A stretch of 64,000 nt of DNA from Curvibacter lanceolatus ATCC 14669 (GTDB taxonomy: Bacteria > Pseudomonadota > Gammaproteobacteria > Burkholderiales > Burkholderiaceae_C). The stretch's first letter is position 1. Each line of letters begins with the position of its first letter. Positions 27,804 through 36,796 of this stretch are shown here, in pieces. The notes under the pieces are model-generated. The model was not told the origin of the DNA and did no database searches. It worked only from the letters and a program-made list of their open reading frames with translations. The stretch is from assembly GCF_000381265.1 (NCBI RefSeq), contig NZ_KB906255.1, positions 356,495 to 420,494 on the forward strand, given 5' to 3'. The translations under genes were made by a program, and so were the position numbers.

Positions 27804-28595
27804 ATGAAAATCAGGGTTCTGGGCTGCTCGGGCGCCATTGCCAGAGGCTGCCACACCACCTCGTTTCTGATCGGTGAATCGGTGCTCATCGACGCCGGCA
27901 CCGGCGTGGGTGAACTCACCCTGGAGGAAATGGTGCGCGTCAACGACGTGTTCCTGACCCATTCCCACCTTGACCACATCGCCGCCTTGCCCCTGATGCT
28001 CGATTCTGTGAGCAAGTGGCGCCAGAGCCCACTGCGCGTGCGAGCCCTTCCGCAAACCCTGGAGGCCTTGCGTCAGCACGTGTTCAACGACGTCATCTGG
28101 CCCGATTTCACCCGGCTGCCGAACCCCGCGCAGCCCTTTGTGACCCTGCATCCTTTCGAGTGCGGCGATGTTCTGGCCTCTGGTTCTTGTCAGATCGAGG
28201 TGCTGCCGGCTGAACACGCTGTGCCGGCTGTGGGCTTTTCTGTCGATGTCGGCCGGGGGGCCTGGGTTTTCACGGGCGACACCTGTGGCCATCCCGCTTT
28301 CTGGGCTCGCATCCGACAATTGCCTGTCAAGGCGCTGGTGATCGAGACCGCCTTTGGCGAAGCCGAGCACGATCTTGCCGTGCGCAGCCGCCACCTGTCA
28401 CCCACCAGCCTGATCGAACAACTGCGTCATCTTGGCGCCCAGCCGGGTTTCTCCATCCACATCACCCACACCAAACCCTCTGAAACCGCAGACATCGCCG
28501 CCCAACTCCAGGCCCTCGAGCAGCAGGCCGAGCATCCCGTGGGTTGGCCCCTGACGCTGCAGTGGCTGGCTTCAGGCGATGAGTTTGAAATCTGA
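27804..28595 (+). CDS. Class II cyclic-nucleotide phosphodiesterase-like MBL-fold protein
   Basis: Predicted to hydrolyse cAMP or cGMP. It has the metallo-beta-lactamase motif [13 protein letters not shown], close to the class II phosphodiesterase signature HxHLDH, a further metal-ligand region [13 protein letters not shown] and a late HITHTKPSE. 263 aa from the ATG at 27804. Placement directly behind an adenylate cyclase gene makes signal removal the natural role. No signal peptide, so it should act in the cytoplasm. Confidence 0.88.
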   Translation: MKIRVLGCSGAIARGCHTTSFLIGESVLIDAGTGVGELTLEEMVRVNDVFLTHSHLDHIAALPLMLDSVSKWRQSPLRVRALPQTLEALRQHVFNDVIWPDFTRLPNPAQPFVTLHPFECGDVLASGSCQIEVLPAEHAVPAVGFSVDVGRGAWVFTGDTCGHPAFWARIRQLPVKALVIETAFGEAEHDLAVRSRHLSPTSLIEQLRHLGAQPGFSIHITHTKPSETADIAAQLQALEQQAEHPVGWPLTLQWLASGDEFEI

Positions 28596-28726
28596 AACAA
28601 CAGCCCATGACATTTTTGTTCTGACAAAATTGTCCGCCGGGCCGCAACAAAAATACACATATGACACCTTTGCTCATGCTGGGGCGACTTGGATGACTTC
28701 CTACGCACAAATTCGTAGAAACTGCA

Positions 28727-28742
28727 TGGCACGAAATCTGCT
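28727..28742 (+). promoter_or_regulatory. Sigma-54 promoter of the pilin gene
   Basis: TGGCACGAAATCTGCT matches the -24/-12 consensus TGGCAC-N5-TTGCW at all positions but one, with GG and GC exactly ten bases apart. Transcription would start about 30 bases before the ATG. Type IV pilin genes under PilS/PilR typically use sigma-54. A possible activator site, GACAA-AA-TTGTC, is at 28623-28634. Confidence 0.72.
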
Positions 28743-28782
28743 GAACTCGACCGCTCTTCCCCTTCATTTCAGGAGTTTTCAC

Positions 28783-29280
28783 ATGAAGCGTACCGTCCAA
28801 CAGGGTTTCACCCTGATCGAATTGATGATCGTGGTTGCGATCATCGGCATTTTGGCTGCCGTGGCTCTGCCGGCATATCAGGACTACACCGTGCGTGCCA
28901 AGGTGTCGGAAGTGATTTTGGCGGCGTCTGCGTGCCGTACCACTGTGACTGAGACCGTACAGACCTCCACAGCTTCGGCATTGCCGACCTCTGGCAATTG
29001 GGGTTGTGAGTCTTCCACTGCAGCCAGCAAGTATGTGGCTTCGGTGTCTGTCAGCAGTACAGGTGTCATTACCGCCACTTCGCAAAATCTGGGCAGCAGC
29101 ATCGCAGGTGCAGTGACCCTGCAGCCTTGTCAGACCAGCGCCACTTCGGGTACTGGCGTATCGGCTACCTGCGGTTCTGCCGTGTCTGCCCCGAACCAGA
29201 CCATTCAGCTGTGGCTGTGTGGCGGCAGCGGTACATCGCTTGCCACCAAGTACCTGCCTGGCTCCTGCAAGGGCGCTTGA
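28783..29280 (+). CDS. pilA: Type IV major pilin (PilA-like)
   Basis: Class IVa prepilin. The short basic leader MKRTVQQG is cut after Gly8, leaving Phe1 and the invariant Glu5 in [27 protein letters not shown], the N-terminal assembly helix. The mature globular domain is Ser/Thr-rich and has six cysteines, enough for three disulfides, where two or four are more usual. 165 aa. AGGAG lies eight bases upstream of the ATG. It is preceded by a sigma-54 promoter, followed by a terminator and then by a glycan-synthesis cluster; its accessory gene tfpX is 8 kb further on. Confidence 0.95.
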   Translation: MKRTVQQGFTLIELMIVVAIIGILAAVALPAYQDYTVRAKVSEVILAASACRTTVTETVQTSTASALPTSGNWGCESSTAASKYVASVSVSSTGVITATSQNLGSSIAGAVTLQPCQTSATSGTGVSATCGSAVSAPNQTIQLWLCGGSGTSLATKYLPGSCKGA

Positions 29281-29303
29281 TGCGGCTTGTTTGAAGCTAT
29301 TCG

Positions 29304-29332
29304 AAAGGGCGGCTGATGCCGCCCTTTTTTCT
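29304..29332 (+). terminator. Rho-independent terminator after pilA
   Basis: AAAGGGCGGC and GCCGCCCTTT pair around TGAT and are followed by further T residues. It separates pilA from the glycosyltransferase gene 12 bases on, so high pilin expression need not extend into that cluster. Confidence 0.92.
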
Positions 29333-29343
29333 TGGTGCTTGCT

Positions 29344-30507
29344 ATGGAACTCACGATCCTGATGCCCTGCCTCAATGAGGCGGCCACTTTGTCGACCTGT
29401 ATTCGCAAGGCTCGCCAATTTCTCACGTCTCAGAACATCGTTGGCGAGGTCTTGATTGCCGACAATGGCTCACAAGATGGCTCCCAGGAGATTGCAGCAA
29501 ACAATGGCGCTCGAGTGATCTCTGTGCCTGTGCGGGGCTACGGCGCAGCCCTCACTGCGGGCATCAAGCAGGCCAAGGGGCGTTTTGTCATCATGGGGGA
29601 CTGCGATGACGGCTACGACTTCTCTGATTTGGGCGGTTTTGTGGCCGCCCTGCGGCAAGGAGCTCAACTGGTGATGGGGAACCGCTTCGCAGGAGGCATC
29701 CGACCAGGCGCAATGCCGATACTCAATCGCTATCTTGGTAATCCCATTCTGAGTTTTCTTGGGCGCTTATTTTTTCGCTCTGCTGTGCGAGATTTTCACT
29801 GTGGTCTGCGTGGGTTCGATCGAGCTGCCGTTCTGAAACTAGGGCTCAAAACCACAGGCATGGAGTTCGCCAGCGAAATGGTTGTCAAAGCTTCGTTGGC
29901 AGGTTTACGTATCTGTGAAGTGCCGACCATCCTCTGGCCAGATGGGCGTGCACGCGCGCCTCATCTTCGCCCCTGGCGCGATGGCTGGCGCCATCTGCGA
30001 TTTCTACTTCTTTTTTGTCCGCGTTGGTTGTTTTTTTATCCCGGCGCCGTTTTTTTGCTGATCGGCCTTCTAGGCATGTCGCTTTTGAGTTCCGGGCCGG
30101 TGAGTTTGCCTACCTTGGGTTTTGGTGTTCATTCCTTGCTCTACATGATGGTGGCTATCGTCTTGGGTGTGCAGTTACTGATATTGGCTGGGATCACGCA
30201 TTGGAGCAGTGTGTGGTTTGGTTTCAGGACTAAGACCAAGTGGTTGGATCACTGGCCGTCTTGGTTGGGTTTGGAGGTCGGCGGACTATCTGCCTTTCTG
30301 ATTTTTATGTCTGGCTTGGTATGGTCGGGGTCTCTGTTTGGAACGTGGCGTGCACTTCATTTTGGTCCACTTGATCCTGTGCAAATGATGCGACAGGTCA
30401 TTCCTGCCGTGACATTGATGATGGTCGGTGGTCAACTGGCCATGGCTACATTTTTCGTCACAGCACTTGATTTTTATAAGCCTTCTCCAGCTGCGGATAC
30501 TCCATGA
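29344..30507 (+). CDS. Family 2 glycosyltransferase, dolichyl-phosphate-mannose-synthase-like
   Basis: Inner-membrane glycosyltransferase likely to charge a polyprenyl phosphate with one sugar. The GT-A domain (residues 1-230) starts LTILMPCLNEAATL, with the nucleotide motif VLIADNGSQDGS and the catalytic-region GDCDDGYDFSD. The C-terminal 150 residues contain four hydrophobic helices. 387 aa from the ATG at 29344. It is the first gene of the AT-richer cluster, and its stop overlaps the next ATG as ATGA. Confidence 0.88.
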   Translation: MELTILMPCLNEAATLSTCIRKARQFLTSQNIVGEVLIADNGSQDGSQEIAANNGARVISVPVRGYGAALTAGIKQAKGRFVIMGDCDDGYDFSDLGGFVAALRQGAQLVMGNRFAGGIRPGAMPILNRYLGNPILSFLGRLFFRSAVRDFHCGLRGFDRAAVLKLGLKTTGMEFASEMVVKASLAGLRICEVPTILWPDGRARAPHLRPWRDGWRHLRFLLLFCPRWLFFYPGAVFLLIGLLGMSLLSSGPVSLPTLGFGVHSLLYMMVAIVLGVQLLILAGITHWSSVWFGFRTKTKWLDHWPSWLGLEVGGLSAFLIFMSGLVWSGSLFGTWRALHFGPLDPVQMMRQVIPAVTLMMVGGQLAMATFFVTALDFYKPSPAADTP

Positions 30508-31340
30508 AAGTCCTATACCGATCGGCGTGGCTGTCAACGCGTGGAGAGATTTTGTTTCTGATGGTTTTGGCAGGGCTTGTCTTTTGCGGTGTTCCTTTGA
30601 TGCTTGGGCATATTGGATTTAGCTGGGATGGTTTGAATCATCACATCTATCTTGGATGGAGTGCTGAGCATGAGAGGTTTGGCCGAGATATTCAGGCAGC
30701 TGGTACCCAGGTTTACCAATTTCCATATTTGTATTGGCTGCCTTATCGCTTGATGCACGCGGATATCAATGGAGCCTTGGCTGGCGCCATCATCAATATT
30801 CAGTATTTGTTATCGGTGCCTGCAGTCTGGTTGATATGCAAGGCAGGAATGCCTCAGAACACAGTCTTCGATCAGTTTTGCCGTATCTTAGGCAGCATTC
30901 TGGCGTTCACCTCCTGTGTATCATTATCTTTCCTGGATACCACAGCCAACGATTGGGTTGCCGCCATACCCATGCTATGGGCCGTCGCATTCACTGTTCT
31001 GCCCACCAGATCCACTCAGGATCAGGTCGGAACTCCAAAGATTATTGATCTGACCAAATTTATTGTTGCTGGATTTTTTGTCGGTATGGCAGTCGCTTTT
31101 AAGTTGAGCAACGGACCGCTGTCAATCGTATTTCCCGTATTTTGGATGTATGTTGCGCCTGGCAGCCTTGTAAGAAAGTCCATGTACATGATATGTGCTT
31201 GTCTTTCTGTATTGTTTGGTTTTCTCGTTATTTATGGATATTGGGGATCGGTTCTGTGGCAGTATTTTGGAAATCCCATTTATCCCTATTACGATAATCT
31301 ATTTGAAACTGCGCGCCGCGTTTTTGGATGGCAGCCATGA
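30504..31340 (+). CDS. GT-C-like polytopic membrane protein, N-terminal part
   Basis: 278-aa protein with about seven hydrophobic helices. The first periplasmic loop (FSWDGLNHHIYLGWSAEHERFGRD) carries Asp/Glu and His residues of the kind used by GT-C glycosyltransferases that take sugars from polyprenyl-phosphate donors. It ends abruptly at FGNPIYPYYDNLFETARRVF, a motif that in similar proteins lies mid-chain and is followed by sequence like that at the start of the next gene. It may be the front half of one protein split by a frameshift near 31336, or one of two subunits. Start and stop both form ATGA overlaps with neighbours. AT-richer than the chromosome around it. Confidence 0.65.
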   Translation: MKVLYRSAWLSTRGEILFLMVLAGLVFCGVPLMLGHIGFSWDGLNHHIYLGWSAEHERFGRDIQAAGTQVYQFPYLYWLPYRLMHADINGALAGAIINIQYLLSVPAVWLICKAGMPQNTVFDQFCRILGSILAFTSCVSLSFLDTTANDWVAAIPMLWAVAFTVLPTRSTQDQVGTPKIIDLTKFIVAGFFVGMAVAFKLSNGPLSIVFPVFWMYVAPGSLVRKSMYMICACLSVLFGFLVIYGYWGSVLWQYFGNPIYPYYDNLFETARRVFGWQP

Positions 31341-32539
31341 TCAGATTCATGCCTGATTCATTCTGGGAGGCCCTGCTGCGTCCTTTCTCGATGTTTTTTC
31401 CAAATGGCGGTATCTATGTTGAGATTATGGCTCCTGATGGTCGGTTTGCCTTATTTGTTTTGATGTTTTTGCTGCTTTGGGTGCTTGGTCGGCAGCGTGT
31501 ATTAAAGCAGGCACAGGTCCATGTCATGTTTGCATTGACCCTCCTCGTTGGCCTGTCATTCATTCCCTGGTTGATCACCTCTGGAAATGGCCGATATTTC
31601 ATGTATTGCCTGTTTGTGGTGGGACCGTTGCTCGTGATGTGCATCCGAGCCCTGCCGACCACTGCCGAATTCAGGTTAACACTGATCTTTTTTGCGATGT
31701 CATTGCAAGGCTATTTACTATGCCTGACAGTGCCTTGGAATAATTGGAATTTTTTCCCCTGGTCTCGTGGGCCCGTATTTAAGGTGGTCTGGCCTGAGAT
31801 TTCAATCAAACCGAATAAGAGAGTTTTCGTCTCAGTTTCTTCGTTGTCGTATTCGATACTCGCGCCGCAAATGGATGCTGCGACCCAATGGATTGGTTTG
31901 CTCTCATTGGATCGCCGTGAAGAGCGCGTAGGACTTTTTGAAAAAGCAAAAAGAAAATTAGCTGATGCGGAACGCATCGACCTGATTTTGCCGGCGATTC
32001 TCGATCATATGGATCGTGATGGATTGCCAGACCAAGCTATGCGCCTTAGCATCAATGATATGGTGGCTCCTTTTCAATTGGAGCTGACTGAGGAATCAAA
32101 TTCTTGCTATTTGTTGCCTATTTCTCAGTCGTCGGATAATGACGGTGGGGCTTCTTTGATCGGTCAAAGTGCCAAAACACCGATGTTTTCATTTTGGCAA
32201 TGCCATTTGAAAGTCGCGTACAAGCAATCTATTTCGTCCAAGAAGGAAATACCAGAAATAATCGAGGCTGCTTTGAATCAATTGGAGTTAATCTGCCCAA
32301 GATTCTTTCGGACTGGTGAGAGTTCTACCCTGCCTTTGAACGGCGGTGGTTTGAGAAATTATCCTGGATCAGATATGAAAATTTATGCAATTCCCCAGTC
32401 AGGGGTGTTTTATAAATACTATAGATCCTATCAAATCACCAGGGTCGGATCTGTTGAAGATGTGGCGGCAGGGCATTTCACGCTCGATTGCCAACAGTTA
32501 CGAGGCCGGGCTGGTTTGCCGTGGGAGCGCCAGATATGA
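31337..32539 (+). CDS. Membrane protein, C-terminal part of the GT-C-like pair
   Basis: 400 aa. It begins MIRFMPDSFWEALLRPFSMFF, resembling the loop that follows the FGNPxYP motif in single-chain relatives. About four or five hydrophobic helices follow up to residue 145, then a soluble domain of roughly 250 residues with no motif I recognise (RVFVSVSSLSY..., DLILPAILDHMD...). The ATG at 31337 overlaps the preceding stop as ATGA; an ATG nine bases earlier is possible. Adding one base near 31336 would fuse it in frame with the previous gene. Confidence 0.6.
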   Translation: MIRFMPDSFWEALLRPFSMFFPNGGIYVEIMAPDGRFALFVLMFLLLWVLGRQRVLKQAQVHVMFALTLLVGLSFIPWLITSGNGRYFMYCLFVVGPLLVMCIRALPTTAEFRLTLIFFAMSLQGYLLCLTVPWNNWNFFPWSRGPVFKVVWPEISIKPNKRVFVSVSSLSYSILAPQMDAATQWIGLLSLDRREERVGLFEKAKRKLADAERIDLILPAILDHMDRDGLPDQAMRLSINDMVAPFQLELTEESNSCYLLPISQSSDNDGGASLIGQSAKTPMFSFWQCHLKVAYKQSISSKKEIPEIIEAALNQLELICPRFFRTGESSTLPLNGGGLRNYPGSDMKIYAIPQSGVFYKYYRSYQITRVGSVEDVAAGHFTLDCQQLRGRAGLPWERQI

Positions 32540-33834
32540 GAAAGCTCCACCGCATTTTTATTGACGTGAGCTTTACCCGTACCCAATCGGGTGTGGTTGG
32601 TATCACTCGAGCGGTACAGCGCTTGTTGACTTGTATGCAATCCCAGCAAAGATGCTCAGGGGTTGAGGTTCTGCCCGTGGTTTATCACCCTAAGGGATTT
32701 CGATATGCTGACTCTGCGCTGAATAAGTCAGATGAAAGTTCTGTGGTATCAAAGAAAAAAGATGAACTGAGCACGTCAAAAGTATTATTGGCTGCATTTC
32801 ATCGGTGGGTGACGGAAGGTCCATTGCGCCGACTTTTGTTGTGGATTTTGCCACTTCAGTTAGCGTACATCGCTTGGTCAATTCATTCGCATATAGTTTT
32901 TCGTCTGCTGGCCAAGAACAATAAAAATATCACCTACCAAACGGGTGATTTGGTTTTTCTGCCCGATGCCTCTTGGAGCTATCACGTTTGGCTGGCCGCT
33001 CGCCATGCGCGGCAACAAGGTGCATTTGTCGTCTTGCTGGTTCATGATTTGATACCTATCAATCACCGCCAATTTTGCTCACCTCTTTTCTCTTATATTT
33101 TTTCGTCTTGGCTCGAAAAGATACTGAAAAATTGTGACGCTGTTATATGCAATTCAGTTCATACAAAAAATGAAGTGGCTGAATGGATGGTTGCGAATAA
33201 TATCCCTGAAATGCCGCTGTCTAACTTTAGATTGGGGGCTGATGAAAAGTCTTTGGCAGGCACTCCTATTCGAAAGTCTATCGAGCAGCTCATTGTCAAG
33301 TTAGGTTCCTATTTTTGTTCCGTTGGGAGCTTTGAGCACAGGAAGAATTATCCTTGGCTGTTGAATGTTTTTGAGCAGATGTGGGCTCGTGGTTTTCCTT
33401 GTGGTCTATTTTTAGTCGGGCGTCTGAACTCGGATTTGAAAGAGTTTACGGATCAATTGCCATTTCATCCTCAATGGGGTAAGCGGTTGTGGGTAGTTCA
33501 TGATGCCAATGATGCAGAGCTTGATCTGATTTATCGTTCATCTATCGCTGCTATATTCCCGTCGCTGGCTGAAGGCTTCGGTTTGCCATTGCTTGAAGCT
33601 CGAGCGCGTGGGTTGCGAGTTGTGGCCTCTGATATCCCAGCATTCATTGAGAATTCTGATGAGTATGTCGAATACTATCGTCAAGGTAGTGTATCGAGTT
33701 GTGCTGAGAAAGTAGAGAAGGTTTATGGGCAACGAGATGGATGTCCCAGTTCAATTTCTACTTGTTCCTGGGAAAATAGTGCTGCTTCTTGTTTGAAGCA
33801 GCTACAACAATTTTATTCCACGTGTGAGCTATGA
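32536..33834 (+). CDS. Family 4 (GT-B) glycosyltransferase
   Basis: Cytoplasmic retaining glycosyltransferase, 432 aa. The C-terminal donor domain is clear: FCSVGSFEHRKNYPWLL (typical of mannosyl-type GT4), LFLVGRL, LIYRSSIAAIFPSLAEGFGLPLLEARARG with the catalytic E-x7-E region, then VVASDIPAF. The N-terminal acceptor domain starts RIFIDVSFTRTQSGVVGITR. Start and stop both form ATGA overlaps. It probably extends the lipid-linked glycan made in this cluster. Confidence 0.85.
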   Translation: MRKLHRIFIDVSFTRTQSGVVGITRAVQRLLTCMQSQQRCSGVEVLPVVYHPKGFRYADSALNKSDESSVVSKKKDELSTSKVLLAAFHRWVTEGPLRRLLLWILPLQLAYIAWSIHSHIVFRLLAKNNKNITYQTGDLVFLPDASWSYHVWLAARHARQQGAFVVLLVHDLIPINHRQFCSPLFSYIFSSWLEKILKNCDAVICNSVHTKNEVAEWMVANNIPEMPLSNFRLGADEKSLAGTPIRKSIEQLIVKLGSYFCSVGSFEHRKNYPWLLNVFEQMWARGFPCGLFLVGRLNSDLKEFTDQLPFHPQWGKRLWVVHDANDAELDLIYRSSIAAIFPSLAEGFGLPLLEARARGLRVVASDIPAFIENSDEYVEYYRQGSVSSCAEKVEKVYGQRDGCPSSISTCSWENSAASCLKQLQQFYSTCEL

Positions 33835-35333
33835 AAGTTCATGTAGTACTTAATTTTCTGGCAAATTTAGGTGCTGCACTGTTTGGAATTTTTATAACCC
33901 CGTTCGTTTTGAGACGATGGGGCCCTGAAGCCTACGGCCTGTTAGCCACCGGATTATTAATACAGACCTTGTTTGGGCTGCTTGAGATCGGATTTTCCTA
34001 TGGGATGGTCAAGATGCTCGCCGAGGCTGATTCTAAAAATGATCGGCAGTACAGTGCTCGCGTTGTTTTTTCTTCTGTTGAAAAATGCTACTTGATTATC
34101 TCGTTGGTCATGGTGGTCATATTCTATTTTTTCTTTGATTCGAAGTTAGGGGTGCGAATATTTGAAGGCGCTGCGCGAATTTCAGGTGGATTGACGACGC
34201 TTCAGCTCTTTGGACCTATGATTGCAGGCCAAACTTTGGTGATGCTGTATCGAAATGCATTATTTGGTTTGGGCGCACAGGGTGTTGCTGCCGGCAGTTT
34301 GTTTGGTACTACTTTATTGCGTTTGCTGGGCGCATGGTTTGTATTTGAGAACCCCCAAGGAGGAATTGATCGTTATTGCTTGGTGCTGGTTGGTTCTTTG
34401 GGGTTGGAAGCTTTTTTAATGTGGCTGTTGCTGCGCCAAACTTGGTTGGGCCACCGATTGAAATTGCCATTTCGATGGAGAAATATCAAAGTGGTATTGG
34501 GTTTCTCTTTAGGGCTAAGCATGGTTGCGGTGAGTCAAGCGATGCTTACTCAATTAGACCGGCTTTTGCTAACGCAGCTTCTTCCATTGCGGGAATTCGG
34601 GTACTTTTCGTTGGCATTGACTATTGCAAACGGGCTGGTGCTTTTCTATTCACCTATCTCCAATGCCGCTTATCCCGTTTTGGTCCGAATGTTTTCGATA
34701 GGTGGAATTGGGCAAGAATTTTTACGGAGCATTCATCATTTCTCCAGATGGATATCAGTGCTGACCACCGGGGTCTTTTTATTTGTATTTGTATTCTCTG
34801 ATCAGCTGGTTCAAGTCTGGCTATCGCCCGATTTCGACTACCATTCATTGACTCTCGTGATCAGGTTTATGATGGTAGGTATTTATTCTAATGCTCTGGC
34901 GCAGATTCCATTGTTTACTCAATTTTGCCAAGGTATAACAAGATTCGCTATTGGTTGTAATATTTTTCTGATGGGTTTGGTTATTCCATTGACGCTGTGG
35001 GCGGTGCCTGAATATGGCCTGGTCGCAGTTGGATGGATTTGGGTTTTGTCCAATGCATGTCTTTTGGTGTACCATGTTTGGTTGATTAATAAGCGATTTT
35101 TGCCAAATTTTTGGCGTGATTGGTTGATGAAAGATGTTGCTCAGCCTTTGGTGAGTGGAGCCATTGCCGCATTTCTATTAAGCGGCGTATCTGTGATGTC
35201 TTTTGATCCGTGGTGGGGGCGGATTTTAGGTCTGGCTGGATGTGCATTTTTGATTCAACTCGCAGTGTTGGTTGGGAGTCCCTTGACTCTTGATTGGGCC
35301 AAGTTTTGGTTTAAGCCGCGGCGTAGCGCTTGA
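33831..35333 (+). CDS. Oligosaccharide flippase, Wzx-like (MATE/MOP superfamily)
   Basis: Polytopic inner-membrane protein of 500 aa with about 12-14 hydrophobic helices. The N-terminus (NFLANLGAALFGIFITPFVLRRWGPEAYGL) is the standard start of the polysaccharide-transporter family that flips undecaprenyl-linked glycans to the periplasmic side. It overlaps the preceding gene as ATGA and is the last gene of the coupled run. A flippase, rather than an ABC exporter, points to a Wzx-type or O-OTase-type pathway. Confidence 0.88.
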   Translation: MKVHVVLNFLANLGAALFGIFITPFVLRRWGPEAYGLLATGLLIQTLFGLLEIGFSYGMVKMLAEADSKNDRQYSARVVFSSVEKCYLIISLVMVVIFYFFFDSKLGVRIFEGAARISGGLTTLQLFGPMIAGQTLVMLYRNALFGLGAQGVAAGSLFGTTLLRLLGAWFVFENPQGGIDRYCLVLVGSLGLEAFLMWLLLRQTWLGHRLKLPFRWRNIKVVLGFSLGLSMVAVSQAMLTQLDRLLLTQLLPLREFGYFSLALTIANGLVLFYSPISNAAYPVLVRMFSIGGIGQEFLRSIHHFSRWISVLTTGVFLFVFVFSDQLVQVWLSPDFDYHSLTLVIRFMMVGIYSNALAQIPLFTQFCQGITRFAIGCNIFLMGLVIPLTLWAVPEYGLVAVGWIWVLSNACLLVYHVWLINKRFLPNFWRDWLMKDVAQPLVSGAIAAFLLSGVSVMSFDPWWGRILGLAGCAFLIQLAVLVGSPLTLDWAKFWFKPRRSA

Positions 35334-35485
35334 CTGAAAATATAAATTTGAAGCGTTGCGCTTCGCTGTGCGATGATGCATTTTTAATTTTCATCTATGA
35401 GGCGTGGAAATGGCGATATTTTGGGTTGTTTGCCACTTTTGCACATCATGGAAAAATTAATTCAAGGTATTTTTTGGGCGCCTTG

Positions 35486-35513
35486 TTGATTTTGTAATCG
35501 AGACCCTTATACT
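35486..35513 (+). promoter_or_regulatory. Sigma-70 promoter ahead of the last glycosyltransferase gene
   Basis: TTGATT (35486-35491), 16 bases, TATACT (35508-35513). Transcription would start near 35520, which rules against the upstream TTG at 35518 and supports the ATG at 35563. It lies in a 229-base AT-rich gap with no other feature seen. Confidence 0.5.
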
Positions 35514-35562
35514 CCCGTTGGTTGCTTTATTTGTTGTCTTTGGTTTCGCTGGATCATTCATC

Positions 35563-36774
35563 ATGATAAGTAAAAAAGATTCTTCATTACAGGTGTTGAA
35601 TAATCTTCGAATTGCTATTTCTCACGAGTGGTTGAGCAGTTGGGGGGGGTCTGAAGATGTGGTCCGGGCTATCGTTGAGATATTTCCTTCGAGTCATATT
35701 TATGCGATTATCGACTTCTTGTCCGATCTCGATCGGAGAAAATTTTGTGGCGCTCCAATATCGACGAGTTTTATTCAAAACCTGCCCTTTGCTGAGAAAT
35801 GGTTTTGGAACTATCTGCCTCTGATGCCAATGGCTGTTGAGGGAGTGGATCTGTCTGATTATGATGTGATAATTTCCAGCTCCCACGCATTTTCCAAAGG
35901 TGTGTTGACAAATGCCCAGCAGATGCATGTGAGCTATGTTCACTCACCCATGCGATATGCCTGGGATTTGCATTTTCAGTATCTTCAGGATTACAGGTTG
36001 GAGCGCGGCGTCAAATCTATATTGGCTCGCTGGATATTTCACAAGCTTCGGGTCTGGGAGCGTCAAACTTCTAATAATGTAGATTTTTTTATTGCGAACT
36101 CCAAACATGTACAGCAAAGAGTGTGGCGCACTTACCGGCGTCCCTCTCGGGTGATTTATCCTCCGGTCAAGGTCACTGAATTTCAGTGTCGGGAGGCGCG
36201 AGATGATTATTATCTTGTAGTGTCTCGCCTGGTGTCATACAAGAAGGTTAATCTGATCATGGAAGCATTTAGAACTATGCCTAATCGCCGCTTGGTGATC
36301 ATTGGAGATGGTCCAGAATACGATGACCTGCTACGCAAATGTCCGCCAAATGTAGAGATGTTGGGATGGCAGCCAGATCCAGTCGTGCAGAAATATATGG
36401 CTGCTGCACAAGCCTTCGTTTTTGCAGCGCTAGAGGACTTCGGAATTTCTCCAGTAGAGGCGCAAGCATCCGGAGCACCAGTCATTGCATTTGGCACGGG
36501 CGGGGCTGCGGAGACCGTACGTTGCCTCAAGAAATTTGAACACCCTACGGGCATCCTGTTTGATAAGCAGTCGACTGAATCTATTTTGGAGGCAGTAGTT
36601 CTGTTTGAAAACTCGAAATCTAGTTTCAGTCCAGACCGTTGTCGTGAGTGGGCAGAAAATTTCTCGGAGCAAGCCTTTAAACAAAATTTTGAAAAAACAC
36701 TGGATACAGCATGGTGCTTGTGGAATCAAGATAAATTCAATGCCGAATCATATTGGATTCAAAGTAGGAATTGA
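35563..36774 (+). CDS. Family 4 (GT-B) glycosyltransferase
   Basis: 403 aa. The N-terminal domain opens RIAISHEWLSSWGGSEDVV, the common start of GT4 enzymes. The donor domain has YYLVVSRLVSYKKVNLIMEAF, LVIIGDGPE and AFVFAALEDFGISPVEAQASGAPVIAFGTGG, so the catalytic Glu pair is present. Unlike the preceding five genes it is not overlapped and appears to have its own promoter. It ends 22 bases from the stop of the converging moaC gene, which marks the edge of the AT-rich cluster. Confidence 0.87.
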   Translation: MISKKDSSLQVLNNLRIAISHEWLSSWGGSEDVVRAIVEIFPSSHIYAIIDFLSDLDRRKFCGAPISTSFIQNLPFAEKWFWNYLPLMPMAVEGVDLSDYDVIISSSHAFSKGVLTNAQQMHVSYVHSPMRYAWDLHFQYLQDYRLERGVKSILARWIFHKLRVWERQTSNNVDFFIANSKHVQQRVWRTYRRPSRVIYPPVKVTEFQCREARDDYYLVVSRLVSYKKVNLIMEAFRTMPNRRLVIIGDGPEYDDLLRKCPPNVEMLGWQPDPVVQKYMAAAQAFVFAALEDFGISPVEAQASGAPVIAFGTGGAAETVRCLKKFEHPTGILFDKQSTESILEAVVLFENSKSSFSPDRCREWAENFSEQAFKQNFEKTLDTAWCLWNQDKFNAESYWIQSRN

Positions 36775-36796
36775 TTTGAATAGTGTTGATCAGAAT

